Below are positions 55,060 through 63,414 of a stretch of 64,000 bases of DNA, one piece after another (positions within the stretch are counted from its first letter, which is position 1; each line of letters opens with the position of its first letter). The stretch spans positions 124,001 to 188,000 of the forward strand of contig NZ_JALJZY010000002.1 of NCBI RefSeq assembly GCF_024171525.1, read 5' to 3'. The position numbers were made by a program, and so were the translations under genes. A model generated the notes under the pieces. It saw only the letters and a program-made list of their open reading frames with translations. It had not been told where the DNA came from and made no database searches. The stretch is from Neisseriaceae bacterium HSC-16F19. GTDB taxonomy: Bacteria; Pseudomonadota; Gammaproteobacteria; Burkholderiales; Neisseriaceae.

Positions 55060-55857
55060 TTAAATATGGCCCAGCCGCGCCATAGCAGCCAAGCGTAAAG
55101 TATCGTTGCCCCAGAAACCGGCTTGCAAATGGCGCAGCGGACGCAAACGGCGCAGGGCCTGCGCTACCGGTGCGCGCACGGCAGGGTCTTCTTGGGCTAA
55201 GGTGTGTTGCCAGGCTTGGGCGGCTTGTTGTGCAATATGGCCGTTTTCCATAAAGCGTGCACCCGACTGCAGATAGCACAACCAGTCGCGCGCCTGACAC
55301 AGAGCGAGCGGCATCACTTGGCCGGGGTCGTCTTCAAAATCGATAAATACGATGTGCGGTTCGATTGTGTTATACATCATATTGCGCGCAAAACACTGGC
55401 TTAAATATTGACCGCGGGTATGCACGGCGGCAATGGCATCCAGCCCCAGCTGCCATAGTTGCAGCAAGCGTTCTGCCGGACCTTCGGTCTGAACGAGATG
55501 CCACTCGTGTTGCAGATTGTGTACGCCGACATCACCCTGCATCAGTGCCGTTTCGTTGCAGGCGAGCAAGGGCGGTACGGCAACGCCGGCGGCGGCCAGA
55601 GATGTCAGCCGCGCAGCCTCTGTGCGGATACCCGCTTCACCGCCCAAGTTCGGCACCGGAGTGAGCACACCGAGATTGAGCAGCTTGGCCACACTGCCGA
55701 GCACGCGGTAACGCCAGGCCGGATTGCGCGCTCCGGCACGGCGCACCCACACTTTTTCGCCGTTGGCGAGCAGATGCCGGGCTATGGTGCCTTTTTGCGC
55801 CGCCAAACAGGCTTGCAGGGCGGCATCGTAATCAAAGGGTGGCGCATCGTCGGCCAT
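55060..55857 (-). CDS. Bud32/Kdo-kinase-like protein kinase-fold protein
   Basis: 265 residues from ATG 55857. N-lobe KVWVRRAGARNPAWRYRVLG and a C-lobe with AIAAVHTRGQYLSQCFARNMMY followed by IVFIDFEDDPG give the catalytic-loop and DFE/DFG-like pattern of RIO/Bud32/KdkA kinases. A lipopolysaccharide sugar kinase or a small-molecule kinase role is possible. The substrate cannot be inferred. It lies 33 bp upstream of the DyP gene, probably one operon. Confidence 0.7.
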   Translation of the reverse strand: MADDAPPFDYDAALQACLAAQKGTIARHLLANGEKVWVRRAGARNPAWRYRVLGSVAKLLNLGVLTPVPNLGGEAGIRTEAARLTSLAAAGVAVPPLLACNETALMQGDVGVHNLQHEWHLVQTEGPAERLLQLWQLGLDAIAAVHTRGQYLSQCFARNMMYNTIEPHIVFIDFEDDPGQVMPLALCQARDWLCYLQSGARFMENGHIAQQAAQAWQHTLAQEDPAVRAPVAQALRRLRPLRHLQAGFWGNDTLRLAAMARLGHI

Positions 55858-55918
55858 GGTTCTCTCTTTAATGCTGGTGGTCGCAATCAGGCTGCCTGAA
55901 AGCGGGTATTTTTTGTGT

Positions 55919-55942
55919 GTCGGCTCGGAGAGCCCACCTACG
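55919..55942. repeat. GTAGG-type palindrome (GTCGGCTC stem, degenerate)
   Basis: GTCGGCTCGGAGAGCCCACC + TACG, one mismatch in the stem relative to the copies at 60986-61047. Confidence 0.65.
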
Positions 55943-55958
55943 GTAGTAGAAAGCACTT

Positions 55959-55991
55959 AAAGGCTGCCTGAAAAAGTTTCAGGCAGCCTTT
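55959..55991 (-). terminator. DUS-pair terminator after the SPFH gene
   Basis: AAAGGCTGCCTGAAA and its complement (15-bp stem, three-base loop), 12 bp past the stop on the minus strand. Confidence 0.75.
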
Positions 55992-56003
55992 CATACAGCC
56001 ATA

Positions 56004-56972
56004 TCAGCGCGGCGGGTTGCTCTGCCCTTTGGCAATCTGCAAACCGGCACTGATGAGACCACCCAAGTCGGCCACATTGGCGGGCATAATCAGGGTATTG
56101 CCTTCCTTGGCCAATTTGGCAAAGGCTTCCACATACTGCTCGGCCACTTTCAGATTCACCGCTTCCTGGCCGCCGGGTGTGCGGATGGCATCGGCCACGA
56201 TGCGGATGGCGTCGGCGCTGGCTTCGGCCACCAGGCGCAGGGCTTGCGCCTCGCCTTCGGCACGGTTGATTTGCGCCACTTTGTCGCCTTGCGACTGGTT
56301 CATTACCGCCTGCGCCTCACCTTCGGACTTTTTGATGTCCGCTTCGCGCTGGCCGCTGGCGAGGTTGATTTGTTCCTGTTTCACACCTTCGGATTGGGCA
56401 ATGCGCGCGCGTTTTTCGCGTTCGGCGGTGATTTGCGCCTGCATGGCACGCAGAATTTCTTGCGGCGGCACCAGGTCTTTAATTTCGTAGCGCAAGACTT
56501 TTACGCCCCAAGACACCGCCGCCTCGTCGAGGGCGGAAACCACGGTGCGGTTGATGTCGTCGCGCTCTTCAAAGGTTTTGTCCAGTTCCATGCGGCCGAT
56601 GACCGAACGCAGGGTGGTTTGCGCCAGCTGGGTGATGGCCAGCACATAATTGCTGGAGCCGTAAGAAGCCAGCTGCGGGTCGGTGACTTGGAAATAAATA
56701 ATGCCGTCCACGGTGAGCTGGGTGTTGTCGCGGGTAATACACACCTGGCTCGGTACATCCAGCGGGATTTCTTTGAGGGTGTGCTTGTAGGCGATGCGGT
56801 CCATAAACGGCACCAGCCAGCGCAGGCCGGGGGTGAGGGTTTTGTGGTAACGGCCCCAGCGCTCAACGATAAACGCTTCCTGTTGCGGCACCACGGCAAA
56901 AGCCTTGAAGCCGAAAACGGCAATGGCGAGGAAAATCAGGATGGGGGCGCTGATAAAGAAGTCGATGCCCAT
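56004..56972 (-). CDS. SPFH/stomatin-family membrane protein (QmcA-like)
   Basis: 322 residues from ATG 56972. One N-terminal membrane segment (FFISAPILIFLAIAVFGF) is followed by the SPFH domain (AFIVERWGRYHKTLTPGLRWLVPF...DVPSQVCITRDNTQLTVDGIIYFQV). A long charged coiled coil (AEREKRARIAQSEGVKQEQ...) precedes a C-terminal hydrophobic tail. Such proteins form membrane-bound oligomeric cages, often with FtsH or NfeD partners. No nfeD gene is adjacent. Confidence 0.9.
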   Translation of the reverse strand: MGIDFFISAPILIFLAIAVFGFKAFAVVPQQEAFIVERWGRYHKTLTPGLRWLVPFMDRIAYKHTLKEIPLDVPSQVCITRDNTQLTVDGIIYFQVTDPQLASYGSSNYVLAITQLAQTTLRSVIGRMELDKTFEERDDINRTVVSALDEAAVSWGVKVLRYEIKDLVPPQEILRAMQAQITAEREKRARIAQSEGVKQEQINLASGQREADIKKSEGEAQAVMNQSQGDKVAQINRAEGEAQALRLVAEASADAIRIVADAIRTPGGQEAVNLKVAEQYVEAFAKLAKEGNTLIMPANVADLGGLISAGLQIAKGQSNPPR

Positions 56973-57095
56973 AGGGTGTCCTTGCTTGGCGGTGTGGATG
57001 AAAGAGCGCACATTTTACCCGTTTTTGGCGCGCTTTGGGGCGGCGGGGCGGGGTAACGAAAAGCAGTTTTTACTTCCTGAGCGGCAGTGGCAGCG

Positions 57096-57108
57096 TTAAA
57101 ATAGCGCC
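57096..57108 (+). promoter_or_regulatory. -10 candidate for ubiC-ubiA (TTAAAAT-AGCGCC)
   Basis: TTAAAAT followed by AGCGCC, about 20 bp before the ubiC ATG; same layout as other promoters here. Confidence 0.45.
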
Positions 57109-57126
57109 TTTCCCACCCAGTCTGCC

Positions 57127-57651
57127 ATGATAATGAGCGAAAACCCCGTTTGGCACACCATTTTGCCCGCCGAGCTGAGCGCAACCCGGCCTGAGCTGGC
57201 CGCGCTGATGACGGCCAACTCGCTGACCGCGGCGCTGAGCCGTTTGCAGGCGGTGTTTTCGGTGCGCCTGTTGGGCTTGGGCGATATGCCGTGGCGGACG
57301 CACGAGGCCGGAGCCTTGGGCTTGGCTGCCGGTGCGGTGTACGGGCGCGAAGTTTTGCTGTGCCTGGACAATACGCCGGTGGTGTGGGCGCGCAGCGTGT
57401 GTGCGCCGGAAGCGGCCGAGTGGCGCGAAGTGCTGGACTGCGGCACCCAATCGCTGGGCGCACGCCTGTTCGACGGCAGCCTGCCGCTGCAACGCACCCC
57501 CTTCGATTACACCTGTGCCGTATGGCCGGACAGCGGTGAAGCCCAAGCCGTATGGCTGCGCCGTTCGCGTTTCGACTGGCACGGCGCGCCCTTGCTGCTG
57601 AGCGAGGCGTTTCTGCCCGCGCTGGACGATTTTCTGCTAAGCACCCCATGA
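57127..57651 (+). CDS. ubiC: Chorismate--pyruvate lyase UbiC
   Basis: 174 residues. LTAALSRLQ...[11 protein letters not shown] and [20 protein letters not shown] are the UbiC blocks, with the active-site Arg in the latter. It forms 4-hydroxybenzoate from chorismate, the first ubiquinone-specific step. ATG 57127 or 57133 may be the start. The TGA overlaps the ubiA ATG (ATGA). Confidence 0.9.
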   Translation: MIMSENPVWHTILPAELSATRPELAALMTANSLTAALSRLQAVFSVRLLGLGDMPWRTHEAGALGLAAGAVYGREVLLCLDNTPVVWARSVCAPEAAEWREVLDCGTQSLGARLFDGSLPLQRTPFDYTCAVWPDSGEAQAVWLRRSRFDWHGAPLLLSEAFLPALDDFLLSTP

Positions 57652-58532
57652 TACTCACCACCCCCGCCCAATTCGCCCGCGAGCGACTGTCGGTTTATCT
57701 GCGCCTGATGCGTGCCGACAAACCCATCGGCACCTTGCTGTTGCTGTGGCCCACTTTGTGGGCGCTGTGGCTGGCCGCCGAGGGCACGCCGCTGTGGCCG
57801 ATACTGGCCGCTTTTGTCATCGGCACTTTTTTGATGCGCAGCGCCGGTTGCGTGGTCAACGATTATGCCGACCGCCATTTCGACGGCGCGGTGGAGCGCA
57901 CCAAAAACCGCCCCTTTGCCGCCGGTGAGGTGAGCGAAGCCGAGGCCAAGATATTGACCGCCGTGCTGTGCCTGCTGGCGGCCTTGTGTCTGCTGCCGCT
58001 CAACCGCCTTACCTGGCTGATGAGTTTGCCGGCGCTGTTTCTGGCGGTGACTTATCCCTTTACCAAACGCTTTTTTCCGGTGCCGCAGTTTTATCTGGGA
58101 CTGGCGTTCTCCTTCGGCATTCCCATGGCTTTTGCGGCGGTGCAAGACGAAGTGCCGCCCTTGGCATGGCTGGTGTTTGCCGCCAATGTATTGTGGACGC
58201 TGGCCTACGACACCATTTATGCACTCGCAGATGCTGAAGACGATGTCAAAATCGGCATCCGCACTTCCGCGCTCACCTTCGGTCGTCACGCAGTGACTTT
58301 GGTGATGGTGTGCCATGCCGGTTTTACCCTGCTGATGGCCTGGCTGGGCTGCCTGATTGATGCGGGCTGGCCGTATTGGCTGGCGCTATTCTGTGTGGCC
58401 TATTGGCAGTACAAGCAGTATGCAGCCATTCAGGGGCGCGACCGGCAGCAGTGTTTCGCCACCTTTTTGCGCAACAACCGCATCGGCTGTGCGCTGTTTG
58501 TCGGCCTGTGGCTGCATTTTTTATGGCTGTGA
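57648..58532 (+). CDS. ubiA: 4-hydroxybenzoate polyprenyltransferase UbiA
   Basis: 294 residues, about eight membrane segments. The first Asp-rich motif is [19 protein letters not shown], the second [16 protein letters not shown]. UbiA attaches the polyprenyl chain to 4-hydroxybenzoate at the inner membrane. The start is coupled to the ubiC stop by a four-base overlap. Confidence 0.96.
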   Translation: MILTTPAQFARERLSVYLRLMRADKPIGTLLLLWPTLWALWLAAEGTPLWPILAAFVIGTFLMRSAGCVVNDYADRHFDGAVERTKNRPFAAGEVSEAEAKILTAVLCLLAALCLLPLNRLTWLMSLPALFLAVTYPFTKRFFPVPQFYLGLAFSFGIPMAFAAVQDEVPPLAWLVFAANVLWTLAYDTIYALADAEDDVKIGIRTSALTFGRHAVTLVMVCHAGFTLLMAWLGCLIDAGWPYWLALFCVAYWQYKQYAAIQGRDRQQCFATFLRNNRIGCALFVGLWLHFLWL

Positions 58533-58692
58533 AAACAAATGTTTTCAGGCAGCCTGAAAGCGTGCAGGCATACTTGTACAGACAGGCGGCTGTGTTAAAG
58601 TGTTTGTTATTCCGTAGTGCCGGGTTTACAATTTGCCCCGTTTTGCGCCCTTGGTTGATGCCGGGCGCACCCCGACAACGAGACCTTAAGTT

Positions 58693-59142
58693 ATGAGTCT
58701 GATTGCTGATATTCTGCCCTTACAGCACATTGTGCTGGATTTGGATGTGGGCAGCAAAAAACGCATTTTCGAGCAGGCCGGCCTGTTGCTGGAAAACGAG
58801 GCCGGTCTGGGCCGTGCCGATGTGTTCGAGTGCCTGTTTGCCCGTGAAAAACTGGGTACCACCGGCTTGGGCCAGGGCGTGGCCATTCCCCACGGCCGCC
58901 ATGCCGCAGTCAAGCAAACCATTGCCGCCTTTATCCGAGTGAAAGAGCCGGTGTCGTTTGACGCGCCGGACGGCAAGCCGGTATCGCTGGTGTTTGTGCT
59001 GCTGGTGCCGGAAAACGCGCCCGGCGGCCATTTGGAGATCCTCTCCGAACTGGCGGGCAAATTTTCGGTGAAAAGCGTACGCGAAGCCCTGCTGGCGGCG
59101 CAAACCCCGGCCGAGGCGCACGCCATCCTCACCGCAAGTTAA
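58693..59142 (+). CDS. ptsN: PTS IIA-Ntr protein PtsN
   Basis: 149 residues of the EIIA-fructose/nitrogen type. The phosphorylated His is in GVAIPHGRH (about residue 67). PtsN is a regulatory phosphocarrier, not a sugar transporter. Its position before hprK and rapZ is the conserved Ntr-PTS arrangement; HPr and EI genes are not in this window. Confidence 0.94.
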   Translation: MSLIADILPLQHIVLDLDVGSKKRIFEQAGLLLENEAGLGRADVFECLFAREKLGTTGLGQGVAIPHGRHAAVKQTIAAFIRVKEPVSFDAPDGKPVSLVFVLLVPENAPGGHLEILSELAGKFSVKSVREALLAAQTPAEAHAILTAS

Positions 59143-59151
59143 GGCTGTCTT

Positions 59152-60114
59152 ATGCCCAGCATCTCGGTCCGCCGCCTCTACCAAGACAATCAGACCAAGC
59201 TGCAACTGGCCTGGTCTGCCGGTACCGCCGGTGCCGACAACCGCATCAGCGTGGATGCCGACAAACCGGTGCTGGCGCTGGTGGGGCATCTGAATTTCAT
59301 CCACCCCAACCAGGTTCAGGTGTTGGGGGTCTCCGAAGTGGCCTACCTCAACCGCATGGAGTCGGGCGAGGTCAAAGCCAGTTTCGACGAATTGTTCGAG
59401 CTCACCATGGCGGTGGTCATCGTCGCCAACGACCTGCCTGTGCCCTATATGCTCAGGGACTACTGCCACACCCACAACGTGCCGTTGCTCACCTCCAAAA
59501 CCGAAAGCCCGTTTTTGATGGACGTGCTGCGCATTTATTTGCAGCGCGTGCTGGCTTCGTCCACGGTGAAACACGGCGTGTTTCTGGATGTGTTTGAAGT
59601 GGGCGTGCTGATTACCGGTCAGTCCGGCTTGGGCAAAAGCGAATTGGCGCTGGAACTGATTTCGCGCGGCCACGGCCTGGTGGCGGACGATGCGGTGGAG
59701 CTGTACCGCACCGGCCCGGAAACCCTGGAAGGGCGCTGCCCGCCGCTGTTGCGCGATTTTCTCGAAGTGCGCGGCCTCGGCGTGCTCAATATCCGCGCCA
59801 TCTTCGGCGAAACCGCGGTGCGGCCGAAAAAGCCGCTCAAACTCATCATCAATCTGGTCACCGCCGACGACGAATACATGCAGAAGCTCGACCGCCTGAG
59901 CATACAGAGCGAAACCGAAGGCATTCTCAATGTGGCCATCCGCTCCGTCACCCTGCCGGTGGCGGTGGGCCGCAACCTGGCGGTGTTGGTGGAAGCGGCG
60001 GTGCGCAACTATATTTTGCAAATGCGCGGCAAAGACAGCACCAAGGAATTTTTGGAGCGCCATCAGGCGGTATTGAAACAGGAAGCGGGCAATCATGAAG
60101 ATAGTCTTGATTAG
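59152..60114 (+). CDS. hprK: HPr kinase/phosphorylase
   Basis: 320 residues. The P-loop is [17 protein letters not shown], then the [11 protein letters not shown] block and the C-terminal [21 protein letters not shown] signature. It phosphorylates and dephosphorylates HPr at Ser46, tying PTS state to metabolism. It overlaps rapZ by 20 bp. Confidence 0.96.
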   Translation: MPSISVRRLYQDNQTKLQLAWSAGTAGADNRISVDADKPVLALVGHLNFIHPNQVQVLGVSEVAYLNRMESGEVKASFDELFELTMAVVIVANDLPVPYMLRDYCHTHNVPLLTSKTESPFLMDVLRIYLQRVLASSTVKHGVFLDVFEVGVLITGQSGLGKSELALELISRGHGLVADDAVELYRTGPETLEGRCPPLLRDFLEVRGLGVLNIRAIFGETAVRPKKPLKLIINLVTADDEYMQKLDRLSIQSETEGILNVAIRSVTLPVAVGRNLAVLVEAAVRNYILQMRGKDSTKEFLERHQAVLKQEAGNHEDSLD

Positions 60115-60940
60115 CGGTCTTTCCGGCTCGGGCAAATCCATCGCCCTGCGGCTGTTGGAAGACGTGGGCTTTGTCTGCGTGGACAATCTGCCGGTGGAGA
60201 TGCTGCCCGATTTGGTGGCGCATTACCGGCAGGGCGGCAAGACCGACCGTTTGGGCGTGAGCGTGGACATCCGCTCACGTTTTCGTTTGCAGGATTTGCA
60301 GCGTTTTGTCGCCGATTTGCGCGCCGAAGGGCACGAATTGGACATCTTGTTCCTCACTGCTGAAGACAGTGTGTTGTTGCGCCGCTTTTCCGAAACCCGC
60401 CGCTCCCACCCCTTGGCGCACGAACACAAAACCCTGTTGGAGAGCCTGACGCACGAGCGCCGCTATCTGCAACCGGTGCAGGAAGCGGCCTATGTGCTCG
60501 ACACCTCGCTCTTGAGCGCCCAACAGCTGCGCCAGCGCGTGCAGCAATGGCTGGGCCTGCCGCGCGTGGCTTTGCAAATCGTACTGGAGTCTTTCGGCTT
60601 CAAATACGGCGCACCGGTGAATATGGATTTTGTTTTCGACGTGCGTTTCCTGCCCAATCCCTTCTACGACCCGGCGCTGCGGCCGTTTACCGGTTTGGAC
60701 GAGCCGATTAAGGACTTCTTCGCCGCCCAGCCGCGCATGGGGCAGATGGTGGACGACATCGACGGCTTTTTGCAGCGCTGGCTGCCGCAGATGCACGAAG
60801 AGAGCCGCAGCTATGTCAATATCGGCATCGGCTGCACCGGCGGCCAGCACCGCTCGGTATATATTGTGGAAGCACTGGCACAGCGGCTGTCTGCCTATTC
60901 GGTGCTGGTGCGGCACCGGCAGCTGCATCAGGCTGCCTGA
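60095..60940 (+). CDS. rapZ: RNase adapter protein RapZ
   Basis: 281 residues. Walker A is [33 protein letters not shown] and the C-terminal [19 protein letters not shown] are typical. In E. coli RapZ directs RNase E to GlmZ and senses glucosamine-6-phosphate; here the sRNA partner is unknown. It overlaps hprK by 20 bp. The end of the gene, LHQAA and TGA, is provided by an uptake sequence (CAGGCTGCCTGA). Confidence 0.94.
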   Translation: MKIVLISGLSGSGKSIALRLLEDVGFVCVDNLPVEMLPDLVAHYRQGGKTDRLGVSVDIRSRFRLQDLQRFVADLRAEGHELDILFLTAEDSVLLRRFSETRRSHPLAHEHKTLLESLTHERRYLQPVQEAAYVLDTSLLSAQQLRQRVQQWLGLPRVALQIVLESFGFKYGAPVNMDFVFDVRFLPNPFYDPALRPFTGLDEPIKDFFAAQPRMGQMVDDIDGFLQRWLPQMHEESRSYVNIGIGCTGGQHRSVYIVEALAQRLSAYSVLVRHRQLHQAA

Positions 60941-60985
60941 AGTGCGTTGTCATCCTGCGCTTAAGTCGCAGGATCTGTCACCGCC

Positions 60986-61187
60986 GTAGGTCGGCTCTCC
61001 GAGCCGACTTTGGCGTTCGGGCGTGTCGGCTCGGAGAGCCGACCTACTAACTTTTAGCTGTAGCTTGGGTCGCAGACCCAACAGTCTTCACTTTATAATC
61101 CTGTGTTGGGTTTTCAACCCAACCTACGCAACTGCACATCACATCATTAACAACACCGGAAATGTCGGGCATCAATGCCCGACCTAC
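60986..61187. repeat. Cluster of five GTAGG-type palindromes
   Basis: Units at 60986-61008, 61025-61047, 61060-61082, 61105-61127 and 61164-61187. They form two inverted pairs (GTCGGCTC stems; GTTGGGT stems) and a single GTCGGGCAT unit. They occupy the whole 290-bp gap before ylqF; no gene is present. An adjacent CATCCTGCGC/GCAGGAT hairpin lies at about 60950-60973. Confidence 0.8.
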
Positions 61188-61232
61188 AACTGCTTTTCAG
61201 GCAGCCTGCAACACACGATATAAAGGATTTTC

Positions 61233-62156
61233 ATGGCCATCCAATGGTTTCCCGGACACATGAACAAGGCCAAAAAGGCCATTGCCGAACGGCTCAAAAG
61301 TGTGGACATGGTCATCGAAATGCTGGACGCCCGTCTGCCTGCGTCCAGCGAAAACCCCTTGCTGGCGCAATTGGCCAAGGGCAAGCCCAAGCTGAAAATT
61401 CTCAACAAACAAGATTTGGCCGACCCCGAACGTACCACCGTATGGCTGGCACATTACAATGCCCTCAGCGACACCCGCGCGCTGGCGCTGGATGCTTCCG
61501 ATAATGCCGCCACCGCCAAAATCACCCGCGCCTGCCGCGAACTCGTGCCGCAGCGCAGCGGCATCGACAAACCCCTGCGCGTGCTGATTTGCGGCATTCC
61601 CAATGTGGGCAAATCCACGCTGATTAACGGCATGATCGGCAAAAAATCCGCCAAAACCGGCAACGAGCCCGGCATCACCAAGGCCGAGCAGCGCCTGTTT
61701 CTGGCCGACGATTTCTGGCTTTACGACACCCCCGGCATGCTGTGGCCGAAAATCATCGTCGAAGAGAGCGGCTACAATCTGGCCGCCAGCGGCGCCGTCG
61801 GCCGCAATGCCTTGGACGAAGAAGAAGTGGCGCTGGAACTCTTGGACTATCTGCGCCGCCATTACCTGCCGCTGTTGCAGGCCCGTTATCAGGCCGACAA
61901 AGACCCTTCCAGCCACTGGCTGGACAACGACTGGCTGGAATGGGTGGCCAAACGGCGCGGCGCAGTCTTGTCCGGCGGGCGCATCAATTACCAGAAAGCC
62001 GCCGAAAACGTGCTCACCGATTTCCGCGACGGCCACATCGGCCGCATCACTTTGGAAACCCCGCAGCAATGGGAAGGCTGGCTGAAAAAAGCACGCCAGA
62101 AAGAAGCCGAACTCAAAGCCGCACGCGAAGCGCGCAAGACCGAGCGTTCGTCCTGA
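61233..62156 (+). CDS. ylqF: Ribosome biogenesis GTPase YlqF/RbgA
   Basis: 307 residues, circularly permuted GTPase. MAIQWFPGHMNKAKKAI starts the family. The G4 motif (LNKQDLAD) precedes G1 (GIPNVGKSTLING) and G3 (DTPGM). It acts in late 50S assembly. The C-terminus is a charged helix (LKKARQKEAELKAAREARKTE). Confidence 0.95.
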   Translation: MAIQWFPGHMNKAKKAIAERLKSVDMVIEMLDARLPASSENPLLAQLAKGKPKLKILNKQDLADPERTTVWLAHYNALSDTRALALDASDNAATAKITRACRELVPQRSGIDKPLRVLICGIPNVGKSTLINGMIGKKSAKTGNEPGITKAEQRLFLADDFWLYDTPGMLWPKIIVEESGYNLAASGAVGRNALDEEEVALELLDYLRRHYLPLLQARYQADKDPSSHWLDNDWLEWVAKRRGAVLSGGRINYQKAAENVLTDFRDGHIGRITLETPQQWEGWLKKARQKEAELKAAREARKTERSS

Positions 62157-62206
62157 TGTTTCAGGCAGCCTGAAAAGCAGAGCTTTTATTTTGGAAGGAT
62201 AAAACG

Positions 62207-62533
62207 ATGAAAAAAATAATGTTATTGTTGGGTACCGCCATGCTGGCTGCCTGCGCCCATACTGCACCTGCTACCGATGCCCGCGTGCAGGTATACCGCA
62301 GCGACGGCAGCCGCCAGTGTGAAACGGAAGGCGCTACCAGCCCGCAGCTCATGCAGCGTGTGCTGGAAAATGCCGGCATCCGTGTCTATGCCGCCCGCAA
62401 AGACCATTTGCGCGGTATGGCCTTTCCGGCCGTCTGCGGGGGTGCCACCGGCAGCGTGAATGTGTTTACCATTGCCGCCGATCAGGCCGCATGGGCACAG
62501 GCTCAGGGCTTTGCCCTATGGCACGATGAATGA
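62207..62533 (+). CDS. Small predicted lipoprotein, unknown function
   Basis: 108 residues. Lipobox MLAAC (Cys about 16), then a compact domain with two Cys (RQCETEG, AVCGGATG) likely in a disulfide. VQVYRSDGSRQCE and VLENAGIRVYAARKDHLRGM are its most distinctive segments. I recognise no named family. GGAAGGAT precedes the ATG. It is separated from ylqF by a DUS. Confidence 0.75.
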   Translation: MKKIMLLLGTAMLAACAHTAPATDARVQVYRSDGSRQCETEGATSPQLMQRVLENAGIRVYAARKDHLRGMAFPAVCGGATGSVNVFTIAADQAAWAQAQGFALWHDE

Positions 62534-62584
62534 TCAGGCTGTTCAGGCAGCCTGAACGATGTGTATCAACCAAGCCGCAACATC

Positions 62585-63178
62585 ATGAATCCGAACCTGT
62601 CTCCCGATGCCCTGATTGAGGCCGCTTTGCTGACCCAAACCGAGCCCTTGAGTGAAAAGGCTTTGCGCCAATTGTGCGAACCGGCCTTGTCGCAAGACAA
62701 ATTAATCGATGTACTGGCACTGTTGAAAAGCCGCTGGCAGAATCGGGCGCTGCAATTGGTGCATACCCATGAGGGCTGGCGTTTTCAGGTAGCCGAACAG
62801 GCATTTGCCCGTTTGGGCAGTCTGCAGGAGCAGCGTACCCCGCGTTATTCGCGTGCGGTTATGGAAACACTGGCCATTATTGCCTATCAGCAGCCGGTAA
62901 CCCGCAGCGATATCGAGGCCATCCGCGGGGTGGCGGTGTCGCAAAACGTGATGCAGACTTTGCAGGAGCGCGGTTGGATTGAAGTGATCGGCCAGCGCGA
63001 TTCCATCGGCCGGCCGTCACTGTGGGCGACCACGGCAGCGTTTCTGAGCGATTTGCAATTGGCAGATTTGAACCAACTGCCGCCGCTCACCGAACTGGGC
63101 GAGCTGGTATTGCCGGAATTGCCGGCCTTGGCGCAGGAAACAGATACAGGCACCGAAACCGAGGATGCAGGTAACTGA
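62585..63178 (+). CDS. scpB: Segregation and condensation protein ScpB
   Basis: 197 residues from ATG 62585. Two winged-helix domains: the second contains RYSRAVMETLAIIAYQQPVTRSDIEAIRGV and ERGWIEVIGQRDSIGRPSLWATT, highly typical. With ScpA it bridges Smc in chromosome condensation. scpA is not adjacent. The C-terminus is acidic and probably disordered. Confidence 0.95.
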   Translation: MNPNLSPDALIEAALLTQTEPLSEKALRQLCEPALSQDKLIDVLALLKSRWQNRALQLVHTHEGWRFQVAEQAFARLGSLQEQRTPRYSRAVMETLAIIAYQQPVTRSDIEAIRGVAVSQNVMQTLQERGWIEVIGQRDSIGRPSLWATTAAFLSDLQLADLNQLPPLTELGELVLPELPALAQETDTGTETEDAGN

Positions 63179-63210
63179 AGTTTGCCGTTCTATACCGCTT
63201 CTGCACAAAA

Positions 63211-63237
63211 AAACCGCCGTTTTCCAGACGGCGGTTT
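63211..63237 (+). terminator. Intrinsic terminator after scpB
   Basis: AAACCGCCGT-TTTCCAG-ACGGCGGTTT: 10-bp stem, 33 bp past the stop. The A run on the left would give a T run on the minus strand. Confidence 0.8.
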
Positions 63238-63266
63238 GTGGTTTCAGGCAGCCTCAGGAATATAGG

Positions 63267-63409
63267 GAGACCTTTGCAAAACCTCCAGATGTGGATGCAG
63301 TTCAAGGCGTAGCAGCACAGCGAGCGCAGACATATCAAGTAGATAGGCAAGCGAGCGAGCAGCGCACAACGCAGAAATGCGCCGCAGATGGGGGTTTTGC
63401 AAAGGTCTC
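63267..63409. mobile_element. Small IS-derived element (143 bp) with 17-bp terminal repeats
   Basis: GAGACCTTTGCAAAACC at the left and its exact complement at the right. GAGACCTTTGCAAAA-type ends are, from memory, those of IS5-group elements such as neisserial IS1106 and its relatives. The interior is too short for a transposase. AGG flanks both sides and may be a 3-bp target duplication. Confidence 0.7.
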
Positions 63410-63414
63410 AGGGT

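Noticed and set aside
60986..61187. Possible CRISPR array
   Set aside because: The repeated units are palindromes with varying stems and alternating orientation, and irregular spacing; no cas genes.
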